Shown: positions 33,764-42,388 of the stretch, in pieces
How positions within the stretch are numbered: the first letter of the stretch is position 1
Layout of the letters: each line of letters opens with the position of its first letter
Source: Methylobacterium terricola
GTDB lineage: Bacteria > Pseudomonadota > Alphaproteobacteria > Rhizobiales > Beijerinckiaceae
Direction of reading: 5' to 3'
Assembly (NCBI RefSeq): GCF_006151805.1
Contig: NZ_VDDA01000030.1
Location: forward strand, 1-51,953
Length of the DNA: 51,953 nt
Notes under the pieces: model-generated
What the model saw: only the letters and a program-made list of their open reading frames with translations
The model's database searches: none
What the model was told of the DNA's origin: nothing
Program-made: the position numbers and the translations under genes

Positions 33764-35102
33764 GGCTCGTCTCCGCCGGTGACCCTGTCCTCTCGCGAGC
33801 CATAGCCTCCTGCCGGCGTCCGAGCCAGAGCCCGTTGAACAGCCAGGCCACCGACAGCGGCACCGCCACGACCGAGAGCGCGGTGGCGCTCAGGCCCAGC
33901 CAGGCCACGAGGCCGTAGGACCAGGCGCCGACCTGGTCGCCGAGGCGGTAGACCACCGTGTCGATGAAGGCCTTGGCCTTGTAGCGGTCCTCCCGCGGCA
34001 GCACGGTGAACAGCACCTCGCGCACCGGCCGGGCGATGGCGAAGTTGCCGGCTCGGCGCAGCACGCCGAACACCACCACGCTGGCGATGGTGGGGGCGAT
34101 CGCCAGGAGCCCGAAGCCCAGCGCGCTGACGAGCGGCAGGATCGCCAGGGTGAGCCCGACGCCGAGCCGGCGCACGATCCGCCCGGTGAGGAAGAGCTGC
34201 ACGCCGAGGGTCAGCACGTTCACCGCGAGGTCGACCGAGGCGAAGAACGCCGTCTGCGAGCCGCGGTCGGGGAAGCTGCGCTTCGCGATGCCGGCCTGCT
34301 CGAAATACAGGAAGGTCGAGGTGATCGAGAACAGCAGCAGGAACAGGCTGATGCCGAGGAGATAGGGCGAGCGGAGCGCCCGGCTGATGCCGGCGAACGG
34401 GCTGCCGCCGATCGCCTGCGTCGCCGCCCCGGGCTCGCGCGACAGGGCGTCGGAGATCCGCGCCAGCCCCCGCATGCTGATGACGGCGACCTCGAGGAGG
34501 GCCGCCGCCGCCAGCAGCAGGAAGGGCGTGGGGACGTCCCGCGCCAGCACCGCGGTGAAGGCCGAGCCGGTGATGGCGCCGAGCGTCGCGCCGGCCGCGA
34601 TGAAGCCGAACAGCCTCTTGCCCTGCTCGGTGTCGAACACGTCGACGATGGTGGCCCAGAAGATCGAGACCACGAACAGGTTGAAGATCGACAGCCAGAC
34701 GAAGAACACCCGGCCGATCCACACCGTGTCCTCGGGCCCGGCGCGGAACAGGACCACCGCGAAGACCAGGATGTTGGCGGCAAAGAAGCGGTAGGTGATC
34801 GGGATGAAGCGGGCCCGCGGCAGCCGGCGCACCAGCCAGCCGAACGGCACGTTGAGCACCAGCATGCCCACCAGCGTGGCGGTGAACAGCCAGGGCAGGT
34901 TCTCGAGCCCGCCGGCGAGCCCCATCTGGTCGCGGATCGGCCGCATCACGTAGTAGGACGAGAGCAGCGCGAAGATGTAGAGCCAGGCCCAGCCCAAGGC
35001 CGGCACCTCCTCGGGCCGCACGTCGGTCAGGCGCCGCAGCCAGGCCGGGACCTTCAGGCCGGCCTGCGCCGCCTGCGCGGCAGCGCCCGGAGCAGGGCTC
35101 AT
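33756..35102 (-). CDS. Membrane transporter of the NTP/NDP exchanger-like (TlcC/NTT) type
   Basis: The 448-residue protein has about 12 membrane segments between residues 37 and 430. Near the first helix is YYVMRPIRDQMGLAGG, the mark of bacterial NTT-like proteins (COG3202), distant relatives of rickettsial ATP/ADP translocases within the MFS. In free-living bacteria these proteins have no proven substrate. The ATG at 35102 overlaps the TGA of the reductase gene (ATGA), and its own end overlaps the aldolase start. A general MFS annotation is the alternative. Neighbours with export signals and NAD(P) folds make a nucleotide or cofactor substrate worth testing. Confidence 0.75.
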   Translation of the reverse strand: MSPAPGAAAQAAQAGLKVPAWLRRLTDVRPEEVPALGWAWLYIFALLSSYYVMRPIRDQMGLAGGLENLPWLFTATLVGMLVLNVPFGWLVRRLPRARFIPITYRFFAANILVFAVVLFRAGPEDTVWIGRVFFVWLSIFNLFVVSIFWATIVDVFDTEQGKRLFGFIAAGATLGAITGSAFTAVLARDVPTPFLLLAAAALLEVAVISMRGLARISDALSREPGAATQAIGGSPFAGISRALRSPYLLGISLFLLLFSITSTFLYFEQAGIAKRSFPDRGSQTAFFASVDLAVNVLTLGVQLFLTGRIVRRLGVGLTLAILPLVSALGFGLLAIAPTIASVVVFGVLRRAGNFAIARPVREVLFTVLPREDRYKAKAFIDTVVYRLGDQVGAWSYGLVAWLGLSATALSVVAVPLSVAWLFNGLWLGRRQEAMARERTGSPAETSHG

Positions 35103-35812
35103 TCGGCGACCCCGAACGCCTTGCGGGCGTCTGCCGCCGTGGCGTCGTGGCCGAAGCCGGCGCTGCCCATCTGGAACTTCCTCGCCGTGTTGAGGCCGCC
35201 GACCACCACCGGCTCGAAGCCGGCGTCGCGCACCAGCGCAGCGGCGACGCCGAGGGCTTGCCTGTCGTCGCCCGCGATCGGCACCGCCATCGGGGCGCCG
35301 GCGCGATGGGCGTTCTGGGCGAAGAGCCGGTAATTCGCCGCGTTGAAGGCCCGCACCAGCCGGGCGCCGGGCAGGTACTTGGCCGAGGTGGCGCCGATGC
35401 CGGCACTCTCCGCCTCCGCCGCGAGGTCGCCGTCGCGCGCCTTGGTGGCGTTGCCGGCATCGAGCACGATCTTGTCCTTGAGGAGCCCGCGATAGGCCTG
35501 GCCGATCTCCGGATAAGCCTTGTAGGGCACCGCGATCAGCACGGCGTCGCCGAACGCCAGCGCCTGCTCGACCGTGCCGGCCCGGGCGAGCGGCCCGAGC
35601 TGATCGACGAGGGGCTTCAGGTCGTCCGGGTGACGCGAGGCGAACATCACCGGGTGGCCCGCCTTGACCCACAGGCCCCCGATCGTCCCGCCGATATTGC
35701 CGCCGCCGATCACCGCGACCGGGATCTTCGCGTCCAGCGCGAGGGCGGGGCCGGCGGCGAGCGCCAGGGCGAGAGCCCCGACACCCAGCAGCATGCGACG
35801 ATCACAGGCCAT
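35099..35812 (-). CDS. Exported NADPH-dependent F420 reductase-like protein
   Basis: The 237-residue product combines an N-terminal export signal (DRRMLLGVGALALALAAG, Tat-like RR at 5-6, cleavage near ALA-LD at 26) with a Rossmann domain VAVIGGGNIGGTIG (32-45). The FNO/oxidoreductase coenzyme F420-dependent pattern continues (MFASRHPDDL, AVLIAVPYKAYPEI, IVLDAGNATKARDGD in part, FNAANYRLFAQN). GGAGG is nine bases before the ATG at 35812, inside the end of the aldo/keto reductase gene (11-bp overlap). An NAD(P)-binding protein with a signal peptide is unusual; it may be exported folded with cofactor. Confidence 0.8.
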   Translation of the reverse strand: MACDRRMLLGVGALALALAAGPALALDAKIPVAVIGGGNIGGTIGGLWVKAGHPVMFASRHPDDLKPLVDQLGPLARAGTVEQALAFGDAVLIAVPYKAYPEIGQAYRGLLKDKIVLDAGNATKARDGDLAAEAESAGIGATSAKYLPGARLVRAFNAANYRLFAQNAHRAGAPMAVPIAGDDRQALGVAAALVRDAGFEPVVVGGLNTARKFQMGSAGFGHDATAADARKAFGVAE

Positions 35813-36710
35813 CGATGAACTCCTCCATCTTGCGGCGCTGGCCGGCATCCGGCAGGCGGCCGCTTGCGGCGCCGAGATTGTCCTCGACGTAGCGCACCTG
35901 CGCCGTGCCGGGGACCGGGCAGGTCACCGCCTCGTGCGACAGGACGTACTTGAGGAAGAATTGCGGCCAGCTCCTGCAGTCGAACTCGGCGGCCCAGGGC
36001 GGCAGCTCGCGGCCGCGCACCAGGGTGAACAGGCGCTCGCGCCCGAACGGCACGTTGACCATCACGGCGATGCCGCGGTCACGCGCCAGCGGCAGGATGC
36101 GCTCGGCGGCCTGGCGGGCATCGACCGCGTAATTGACCTGGATCACGTCGAGCTTTTCGGCTCTCATCAGGGCTTCGAGATCGCCGTACTGCTTCTCGGC
36201 CCAGGTGGTGGCGCCGATGTAGCGGATGCGCTTTTTGTCCCGCAGCTCGCGCAGGAGCGGCAGCTGCGCCTCCGGGTCGATCAGGTTGTGGACTGCGATC
36301 AGGTCGATCCGGTCGGTGCCGAGGCGGCGGAACGACTGCTCGATCTGCGCCTGCCCCGCCTCGCGCCCCTTGGCCGCCACCTTGCTGCACAGGAAGATCT
36401 TGTCGCGCAGCTTCGTCTCGGCGAGGATCCGGCCCAGCACCTCCTCGGCCCGGCCGTAATCGGGCGCGGTGTCGATCACCGTGCCGCCCAAGCCGACGAA
36501 CTTCGCCACCGTCTCGCGCAACGGCGCCATGGCGTCGGAATCCGGCGCCACGTCGTAGCGCCGCGAGGTGCCGATGCCGATCGCCGGCACGGTCTCGCCG
36601 GTGGAGGGGATCGGGCGGCGGATCAGCCCGGGCTCTTCCGCCAGAAGCCGGCTCGGGAGAAGGGCGGTTGCCAGGGATCCGGCCAGGACGGCGCGGCGGT
36701 GGAGCATCAT
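35802..36710 (-). CDS. Tat-exported aldo/keto reductase
   Basis: The 302-residue product has a twin-arginine signal (HRRAVLAGSLATALLPS, R5-R6). A TIM-barrel aldo/keto reductase domain follows with an apparent catalytic tetrad D80, Y85 (TAPDYGRAEE), K110 (FLCSKVA) and H141 (IAVHNLID). Such enzymes reduce aldehydes or ketones with NADPH. Export by Tat would place it in the periplasm, where a bound cofactor would be needed. It is the first gene of the operon with the reductase-like, transporter and aldolase genes. The first ATG (36710) follows GGGA by about six bases. Confidence 0.85.
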   Translation of the reverse strand: MMLHRRAVLAGSLATALLPSRLLAEEPGLIRRPIPSTGETVPAIGIGTSRRYDVAPDSDAMAPLRETVAKFVGLGGTVIDTAPDYGRAEEVLGRILAETKLRDKIFLCSKVAAKGREAGQAQIEQSFRRLGTDRIDLIAVHNLIDPEAQLPLLRELRDKKRIRYIGATTWAEKQYGDLEALMRAEKLDVIQVNYAVDARQAAERILPLARDRGIAVMVNVPFGRERLFTLVRGRELPPWAAEFDCRSWPQFFLKYVLSHEAVTCPVPGTAQVRYVEDNLGAASGRLPDAGQRRKMEEFIDGL

Positions 36711-36812
36711 GCAGGATCCCTTTGGCTCATCAATGCATCGCTGGCGGGAAGCTTAGGGCGCAGCGGGGCGCCTGCCCACGCCGCGCCCGCACACAAACGA
36801 TTGAGGTCAGCG

Positions 36813-38048
36813 TCACCCCAGCCGTGCCGGCAGCCGCAGGAATCCCCGGAAGCGCACCCGTTGCGAGCGCTCCGGCACGCCGTCGAGGCGGTAATCCGGG
36901 AAGCGGGCGAGGAAGCGCCCGAGCGCGATCCGGCCCTCCAGCCGCGCCACCGCCATGCCGACGCATTGGTGGATGCCGCTGGCGAAGGCGAGGTGGCGGT
37001 TGGGGTCGCGGGCGACGGCGAAGGTGTCGGGATCCGGGAACTGCGCGGGATCGCGGTTGGCGGCGCCGATGCAGAGCGTGATCTGGGTGCCGGCCGGGAA
37101 CTCCGTCCCGCCGAGCGCGAAATCCGTCGTCGCGACGCGGTTGCCGAGCTGGTTCGAGCTCTCGAAGCGCAGAACCTCTTCCACGCCCTTTCGCATCAGG
37201 TCGGGCTCGGCGAGGAGCCGCGCCCGCGCGTCCCGATGCTCGGTCAGCAGGTGCAGGCCGTTGCCGATCAGGTTGGTGGTGGTCTCGTGTCCGGCATTGA
37301 GGATGAAGATGCAGTTCTGCAGAAGCTCCTCCGGCGACAGCCGCTCGCCGCCGACCTCGCCCTGGATCAGGCGGGTGAGGATGTCCTTCTCGGGGTCGCC
37401 CGGCCGGTTGCGGCGCTCCGTGACGAGGCTGTCGAGATAGGCCAGGAAGTCGGTCACCGCCCGGTTGCCGGCCTCCTCGACCGCCGCCGGGAGCACCGGT
37501 TCGAGGGCGCCGAGGATCGCCAGCGACCAGTCCCGCAACGGCCCGCGCTCCGTCCGCGGCACGCCGAGCAGGTTGCCGATCACCTCGACGGGGATCGCGG
37601 CGGCGAAATCCTCGATCAGGTCGATCCGGCCCCGGGCCTCGGCCGCGTCGAGGAGCCGGTCGACCAGCGCGACGATGCCGGCCTCCATCGCGGCGATCGC
37701 CCGCGGCGTCAGGGCGCCGGCGATGATGCGCCGGACCCGGGTGTGGCGCGGCGGATCGTTGAAGACGAGGCTCGTGGTGTGGTGGCGGTAGAGCGGGGAG
37801 GGCTCCGCCTCCACGCGGAATTTGGCCCCGAACTCGACGGTCTTGTCCGAGCTGAACGTCGCGGCGTCCTTGTAGACCCGCTCGAGATCCACATGGCGCG
37901 AGAGCAGGATCTGCCCGTCCCCCATCCGGTGGACCGGGGCGTGCGCGCGCAGGGCCGCGTAGACCGGGTAGGGGTTCGCGATGAACCCCTCCGGCAGGCG
38001 CCGCAGGTCGAATCCTTGCACGAGGGCGGGATCGGCCATCCGGTTCAC
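36813..38048 (-). CDS. Cytochrome P450
   Basis: The 411-residue soluble bacterial class I P450 has I-helix AGHETTT (252-258), K-helix ExxR (E291, R294) and the heme-binding loop FASGIHQCVG with the axial Cys at 362. It would need ferredoxin and a reductase, which are not encoded nearby. I chose the GTG at 38048, which overlaps the TGA of the binding-protein gene (GTGA) and has AAGGAG five bases upstream; ATG 38039 is the alternative. Coupling to a substrate-binding protein suggests an imported compound is hydroxylated. CYP family and substrate are unknown. Confidence 0.92.
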   Translation of the reverse strand: MNRMADPALVQGFDLRRLPEGFIANPYPVYAALRAHAPVHRMGDGQILLSRHVDLERVYKDAATFSSDKTVEFGAKFRVEAEPSPLYRHHTTSLVFNDPPRHTRVRRIIAGALTPRAIAAMEAGIVALVDRLLDAAEARGRIDLIEDFAAAIPVEVIGNLLGVPRTERGPLRDWSLAILGALEPVLPAAVEEAGNRAVTDFLAYLDSLVTERRNRPGDPEKDILTRLIQGEVGGERLSPEELLQNCIFILNAGHETTTNLIGNGLHLLTEHRDARARLLAEPDLMRKGVEEVLRFESSNQLGNRVATTDFALGGTEFPAGTQITLCIGAANRDPAQFPDPDTFAVARDPNRHLAFASGIHQCVGMAVARLEGRIALGRFLARFPDYRLDGVPERSQRVRFRGFLRLPARLG

Positions 38049-39280
38049 CCGCGCTCCTTCGGGGCGCAGGCCGGGTTCATCGGCAGGAACGCCTCGCCCT
38101 GCGGGATCGTGCGCAGCACCTCGTAGAGGTCCCACGGGCCCTTGGAGGCGGCGGGCTCCTTCGCCCGGTAGAGCACGGGGTCGTAGAGGAGCCGTCCGTC
38201 GGCCCGCAACGTGGCGGGGTGGTCGAAGAACGCCACCGGCAGGCTCCGCATCGCGGCGTTGGCCGCCACCGCCTCGTCGGTGCCGGCCTTGTCGACCGCC
38301 TTCAGGTAGTGGGTGACGGCCGTGTAGATCAGCGCCTGGTTCTTCGTCGGCATCGCGCCGGTGCGCTCCTGGAAGCGCTTGGCGAAGGCGCGGGACGCCT
38401 CGTTCTGGTCCCAGTAGAAGGCCTCCGAGAAGGTCAGGCCGTGGGCGACCGGCAGGCCGAGGCCCTTGATGTCGGTGATGTAGACGAGGAACCCGGTGAG
38501 CGTCTGGCGGCCCCCGGTCAGGCCGAACTCGTCGGCCTGCTTGACCGCCTTGGTGAAGTCGTCGCCCACGCTGGCGAAGGCGACCACGTCCGCCCCCGAG
38601 CTCTGGGCCTGGAGCAGGAAGGACGAGTAGTCGGCGGTGTTGATCGGGTGGCGCGAGGTGCCCAGCACCTTGCCGCCGAGGGACTCGACGACGGTGGTGG
38701 CCTCCTTCTGGAGGGCGTGGCCGAAGGCGTGGTCGACGGTGATGAAGTACCAGGACTTGCCCCCGCGCTCGAAGACGGCCCGGGCGGTGCCGGCGGTGAG
38801 CGCGTGGGTGTCGTCGGTCCAGTGCGAGCTGACGGGCGAGCAGGTCTTGGCGGTGAGGTCGGAGGTCGCCGCCGCGGTGATCATCACCGTGCGGTTCTTC
38901 TCCCTGGCGACCGCCTGGACGGCGAGCGCGATCGCCGTCACCGGCAGGTCGACGATGGCGTCGACCTTGTCGACGTCGTACCAGCGCCGGGCGAGGCTCG
39001 AGGCGACGTCGGGCTTGTTCTGGTGGTCGGCCGAGACGATCTCAACCGGCTTGCCCCGGACGCTGCCGCCGAAATCCCGCGCCGCCATCTCGGCGGCCGC
39101 CACCGAGCCGCGCCCGCCGCTATCGGCGTAGGGGCCCGAGAGGTCGGTGAGCACGCCGATCCGCACCACATCGTCGGAGATCTGCGCCGCGGCCGGGCCG
39201 GCAAGGGCTCCGGCAAGGGGTCCGACGAGCGCCGCGAGCGTCAGGGCGGCCCCGCCCAGGGCGGTGGTGAAACGGATCAT
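38045..39280 (-). CDS. Branched-chain-amino-acid-type ABC substrate-binding protein
   Basis: The 411-residue product has a Sec signal peptide (residues 1-32, ending PAAAQ) and the LivJ/type I periplasmic-binding-protein fold (VRIGVLTDLSGPYADSGG at about 39-56, then VSADHQNKPDVA). Such proteins often bind aromatic or amide compounds rather than branched-chain amino acids. No permease or ATPase of this transporter class is in the window, so it is an orphan binding protein here. It is the first gene of a two-gene unit with P450, overlapping it by four bases. Confidence 0.9.
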   Translation of the reverse strand: MIRFTTALGGAALTLAALVGPLAGALAGPAAAQISDDVVRIGVLTDLSGPYADSGGRGSVAAAEMAARDFGGSVRGKPVEIVSADHQNKPDVASSLARRWYDVDKVDAIVDLPVTAIALAVQAVAREKNRTVMITAAATSDLTAKTCSPVSSHWTDDTHALTAGTARAVFERGGKSWYFITVDHAFGHALQKEATTVVESLGGKVLGTSRHPINTADYSSFLLQAQSSGADVVAFASVGDDFTKAVKQADEFGLTGGRQTLTGFLVYITDIKGLGLPVAHGLTFSEAFYWDQNEASRAFAKRFQERTGAMPTKNQALIYTAVTHYLKAVDKAGTDEAVAANAAMRSLPVAFFDHPATLRADGRLLYDPVLYRAKEPAASKGPWDLYEVLRTIPQGEAFLPMNPACAPKERG

Positions 39281-39634
39281 CTCGGCTCCTCCCGGCGCCC
39301 GCGTCGTTCCCGCGCGAGGTCGCCTCGTCTTCTTTTCGTGTCGTCACTTCCCTTCACAGCCCATCCGCGCCGGCGAGGCAAGGGCCCGGGTCTCGCCCGG
39401 CTCCGGCGCGGTGCCCGGTTCCGAGGAAAAGATGGTACCCGAGGGTCAAGGATGACGGTAATCTGTTCATGCCAGAAGGGCCGTGGACGTAAAACAAGTC
39501 ATGGTCGTCCCGGCTCGCCGGCCGCCCGGACCGGGAGCGGTGCGTCGCGTCACCGTGGTCCCCGCAGGCCGGAACACCACGCCGTGCTGAAGTCCAGCTC
39601 GCTCCGAAAGTCCGGTCATGCTGAAATTCGAGTC
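39281..39634. other. Intergenic region, no gene seen
   Basis: This 354-bp divergent spacer separates the binding-protein and GGDEF-EAL genes. It should hold both promoters, but I cannot place -35/-10 elements with confidence. A T-rich patch CTTCTTTTCGTG lies near 39330. Two similar short motifs with ATGCTGAA occur at 39618 and 39635, just before and at the downstream start. Confidence 0.5.
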
Positions 39635-42022
39635 ATGCTGAAGCCCAAGCCGAGCCTCGATCTCCTCGCCGACCTGCTCGACGGCCTCGATATCGGCCTG
39701 TGCGCGTTCGACGCCAGCGACCGGACGCTCGGCTGGAACCAGACCTTCCTGTACCTCTTCCCCGAGCATGACGGCTTCGTCCATGTCGGCGAGCATTACC
39801 GCGAAAATCTGCTGCGGTTCTACCGCACCCGCCTGACCTCCGACGAGTTCCGCTACGTCGAGGAATACGTCGCGAGCGGGATCGCCCGCCACCAGGCCCA
39901 GAGCCGCCCGTTCGAGTTCGAGCATCGCGGCACCTGGCTGCGGGTCTCGGCCCAGACCATCCCGGGGATCGGCCGGGTGCGGCTGTGGCGGCCGATCACC
40001 CGGGAGGCGGCGCCCGCCGCGGCCGCCGCCGCCGCGGAGGCCGCCCGCGGGGCGCCGGACGGCATCGCGGCGGCGAATGCCGACGGGCGCATCGTCTCGG
40101 CCAACCGGCAGTTCGGCCAGCTCTACGGCCTGGGCCCGGCCGAGGCGGTCGGCCTGACCCTCGAGGCGGTGGTGGCCCGGGCCTGGCAGGAGGCCGGCGG
40201 GGAGGCGCCGGGCCAGCTGCTGGCGCGCTTGCGGGAATCCCTGCTCTTCGCCGGGGCGCCATTCGAGGTGTCGCTGCCGGGTGACCGCTGGACCCGGGTG
40301 ATCGAGCACGTACGCGAGAGCGGTGCGCGCACGGGCGTGCATTTCGACATCACCGCGCTCAAGCGCGAGCAGGCGGCGTTGCGGGCCGCCGAGGCCGAGG
40401 CCTCGCGCCGCGCGAGCCATTTCCGCGGCATCATCGAGCACGCGCCGTCCGGGATGCTGGTGGTCGATGCCGCCGGGATCCTGGTCGAGGCGAACCGTGC
40501 CTTCCGCTCCGCCCTCGGGGACGGGACGGGGGGAGGTCTCGTCGGACGGCCCCTCGCCGCCCTGGCGCCGCCCGAGGAGGCGGACCGCCTCGCGGCACTC
40601 CTCGCCCGCGCGGCCACGGAGGCCGGACCGATCCCGACCGAGATGCGCTTCCGCCGTCCGGACGGAGCGACGCTCTGGGCCCGGGTCTCGGCGGTGCGCC
40701 TCGCCCTGCCGCCCGATCCAGCCTCGCCCCTGCTCCACCCGACCCTGCTCCAGGTCGAGGACGTCACCGCGCGGCGCGAGGCCGAGCGGCGCATCGCCCA
40801 CATGGCGGACCACGACGCGCTCACCGACCTGCCGAACCGCACCCTGTTCCGCGCCCGCCTCGACGCGCTCCTGGGCGGGGAGGCCTGCGCGATCCTGTGG
40901 CTCGACCTCGACCGGTTCAAGGTGGTGAACGACACGCTCGGCCACGCCGCCGGCGACACCCTGCTGTGCGAGGTCGCCCGGCGGATGCGGGCGGTCCTCC
41001 GGTCCGAGGACACGCTCGCGCGGCTCGGCGGCGACGAGTTCGCGGTGCTCCTGCCCGGGGCCGATCCCCTGGCGGCCTCGCGGGCGGCCGCCCGCCTCGT
41101 CGAGGCGATGCAGGCGCCGGTCACCGTCGCGGGCCGGGCGATGCATGTCGGCGTCAGCATCGGCGTCGTGCTCGCCCCCTGCCACGGCGGCGATGCCGAC
41201 ACCCTGATGGCCCGGGCCGACCGGGCGCTCTACGGCGCCAAGGCTGCGGGCCGCAGCACCTTCCGGCTCTACGATCCGGCGATGGATGCGGCGGTCGCCG
41301 AGCGCCACGGCCTCGAGCTCGACCTGCGCCTCGGCCTCGAGCGCGGCGAGTTCGCGCTGCACTACCAGCCGATCGTCACCGCGGCGGAGCGGCGGGTCGT
41401 GTGCCGCGAGGCCCTGGTGCGCTGGCACCACCCGACCCGCGGGCTGGTGCCGCCGGCCTCCTTCATCCCGCTCGCCGAGGAGACCGGCCTGATCGACCGC
41501 CTCGGCGCCTGGATCCTGCGCCGGGCCTGCCGCGACGCGGCGGCTTGGCCCGACGGCACCCGGGTCGCCGTCAACGTCTCGGCGGCGCAGGTGAGGCACG
41601 GGCCGCTGATCGCCGCCGTCCAGGGCGCCCTGCGCGAATCCGGGCTGCGGCCGGACCGGCTCGAGATCGAGATCACCGAGAGCCTGCCGATCGAGGGCGA
41701 GGCCGCCGACCTGCTCATGGCTTTGCGCCGCCTCGGGGTGCGGATCGCCCTCGACGATTTCGGCACCGGCTACTCGTCCCTGAGCTACCTGCGCCGCTTC
41801 CCCTTCGACACGATCAAGATCGACCGCTCCTTCATCGCCGACATCGCCGATCCCGGCACGGCGGCGATCGTGCGCGCGGTGGTCGGCATCGGGGCGCAGC
41901 TCGGCGCGACGATCACCGCCGAGGGCATCGAGACCGAGGACCAGCTCGCGGCGGCGCAGCGGGAGGGCTGTACGGAGGTGCAGGGTTACCTGTTCGGCAA
42001 GCCCGTGCCGCTGGAGGCGTGA
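39635..42022 (+). CDS. PAS-GGDEF-EAL cyclic-di-GMP protein (soluble)
   Basis: The 795-residue product has an N-terminal PAS-like domain of the kind found before cyclases (LDGLDIGLCAFDASDRTLGW, about 10-29), two further PAS domains (about 140-245 and 265-385), then GGDEF and EAL domains. GGDEF is intact at 465-469 with an upstream inhibitory RxxD (RSED). The EAL motif is intact at 592-594 with DDFGTGYSSLSYL later. Both synthesis and breakdown of c-di-GMP are therefore possible. No membrane segment. The ATG at 39635 lacks a clear Shine-Dalgarno. Confidence 0.92.
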   Translation: MLKPKPSLDLLADLLDGLDIGLCAFDASDRTLGWNQTFLYLFPEHDGFVHVGEHYRENLLRFYRTRLTSDEFRYVEEYVASGIARHQAQSRPFEFEHRGTWLRVSAQTIPGIGRVRLWRPITREAAPAAAAAAAEAARGAPDGIAAANADGRIVSANRQFGQLYGLGPAEAVGLTLEAVVARAWQEAGGEAPGQLLARLRESLLFAGAPFEVSLPGDRWTRVIEHVRESGARTGVHFDITALKREQAALRAAEAEASRRASHFRGIIEHAPSGMLVVDAAGILVEANRAFRSALGDGTGGGLVGRPLAALAPPEEADRLAALLARAATEAGPIPTEMRFRRPDGATLWARVSAVRLALPPDPASPLLHPTLLQVEDVTARREAERRIAHMADHDALTDLPNRTLFRARLDALLGGEACAILWLDLDRFKVVNDTLGHAAGDTLLCEVARRMRAVLRSEDTLARLGGDEFAVLLPGADPLAASRAAARLVEAMQAPVTVAGRAMHVGVSIGVVLAPCHGGDADTLMARADRALYGAKAAGRSTFRLYDPAMDAAVAERHGLELDLRLGLERGEFALHYQPIVTAAERRVVCREALVRWHHPTRGLVPPASFIPLAEETGLIDRLGAWILRRACRDAAAWPDGTRVAVNVSAAQVRHGPLIAAVQGALRESGLRPDRLEIEITESLPIEGEAADLLMALRRLGVRIALDDFGTGYSSLSYLRRFPFDTIKIDRSFIADIADPGTAAIVRAVVGIGAQLGATITAEGIETEDQLAAAQREGCTEVQGYLFGKPVPLEA

Positions 42023-42388
42023 GCTTCGGATGACGTTACGTCAGAGAGTTCCGGCCCGTGCCTGCCGCGCCCGCCAGGAATCGGGTCGCGAATCCGGCCG
42101 GAGTTCCGGTCGGCGAGAAGATTCCCGGTAGACGAACCGGTCTCCTGCGCCTGCCGCGTCAGGCGCCCGGGGAGGCGTTGCGGCGGTTGCACGGCACTGT
42201 ATTGGTCATGGCCGGCTTGATGGCGCCGCTCCCCCGGGCGGTATCTGACTGTGGTCAATGCCGCCGATTTATGATCCCGGCTACCGGTTCTCGCCGCTAT
42301 ACTGGGGGTGGGGTCGAGAAAGTGAGCGGTCGACCGCGCGCCTTCATCGGGCCTTAAGCTGGAGGGCGCATAGACGGGGTCCCTTGAC
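42023..42388. other. Intergenic region with two palindromes
   Basis: This 366-bp spacer lies between the two GGDEF-EAL genes. It carries TGACGTTACGTCA at 42031-42043, nine bases after the upstream stop, and GCGGTCGACCGC at 42326-42337, about 50 bases before the downstream start. No gene is seen. Confidence 0.5.
42031..42043. promoter_or_regulatory. 13-bp perfect palindrome
   Basis: TGACGT-T-ACGTCA is a perfect palindrome around a single T, shortly after the stop of the upstream cyclase. It could be an operator for a dimeric regulator or chance. No matching site was noticed elsewhere in the window. Confidence 0.3.
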
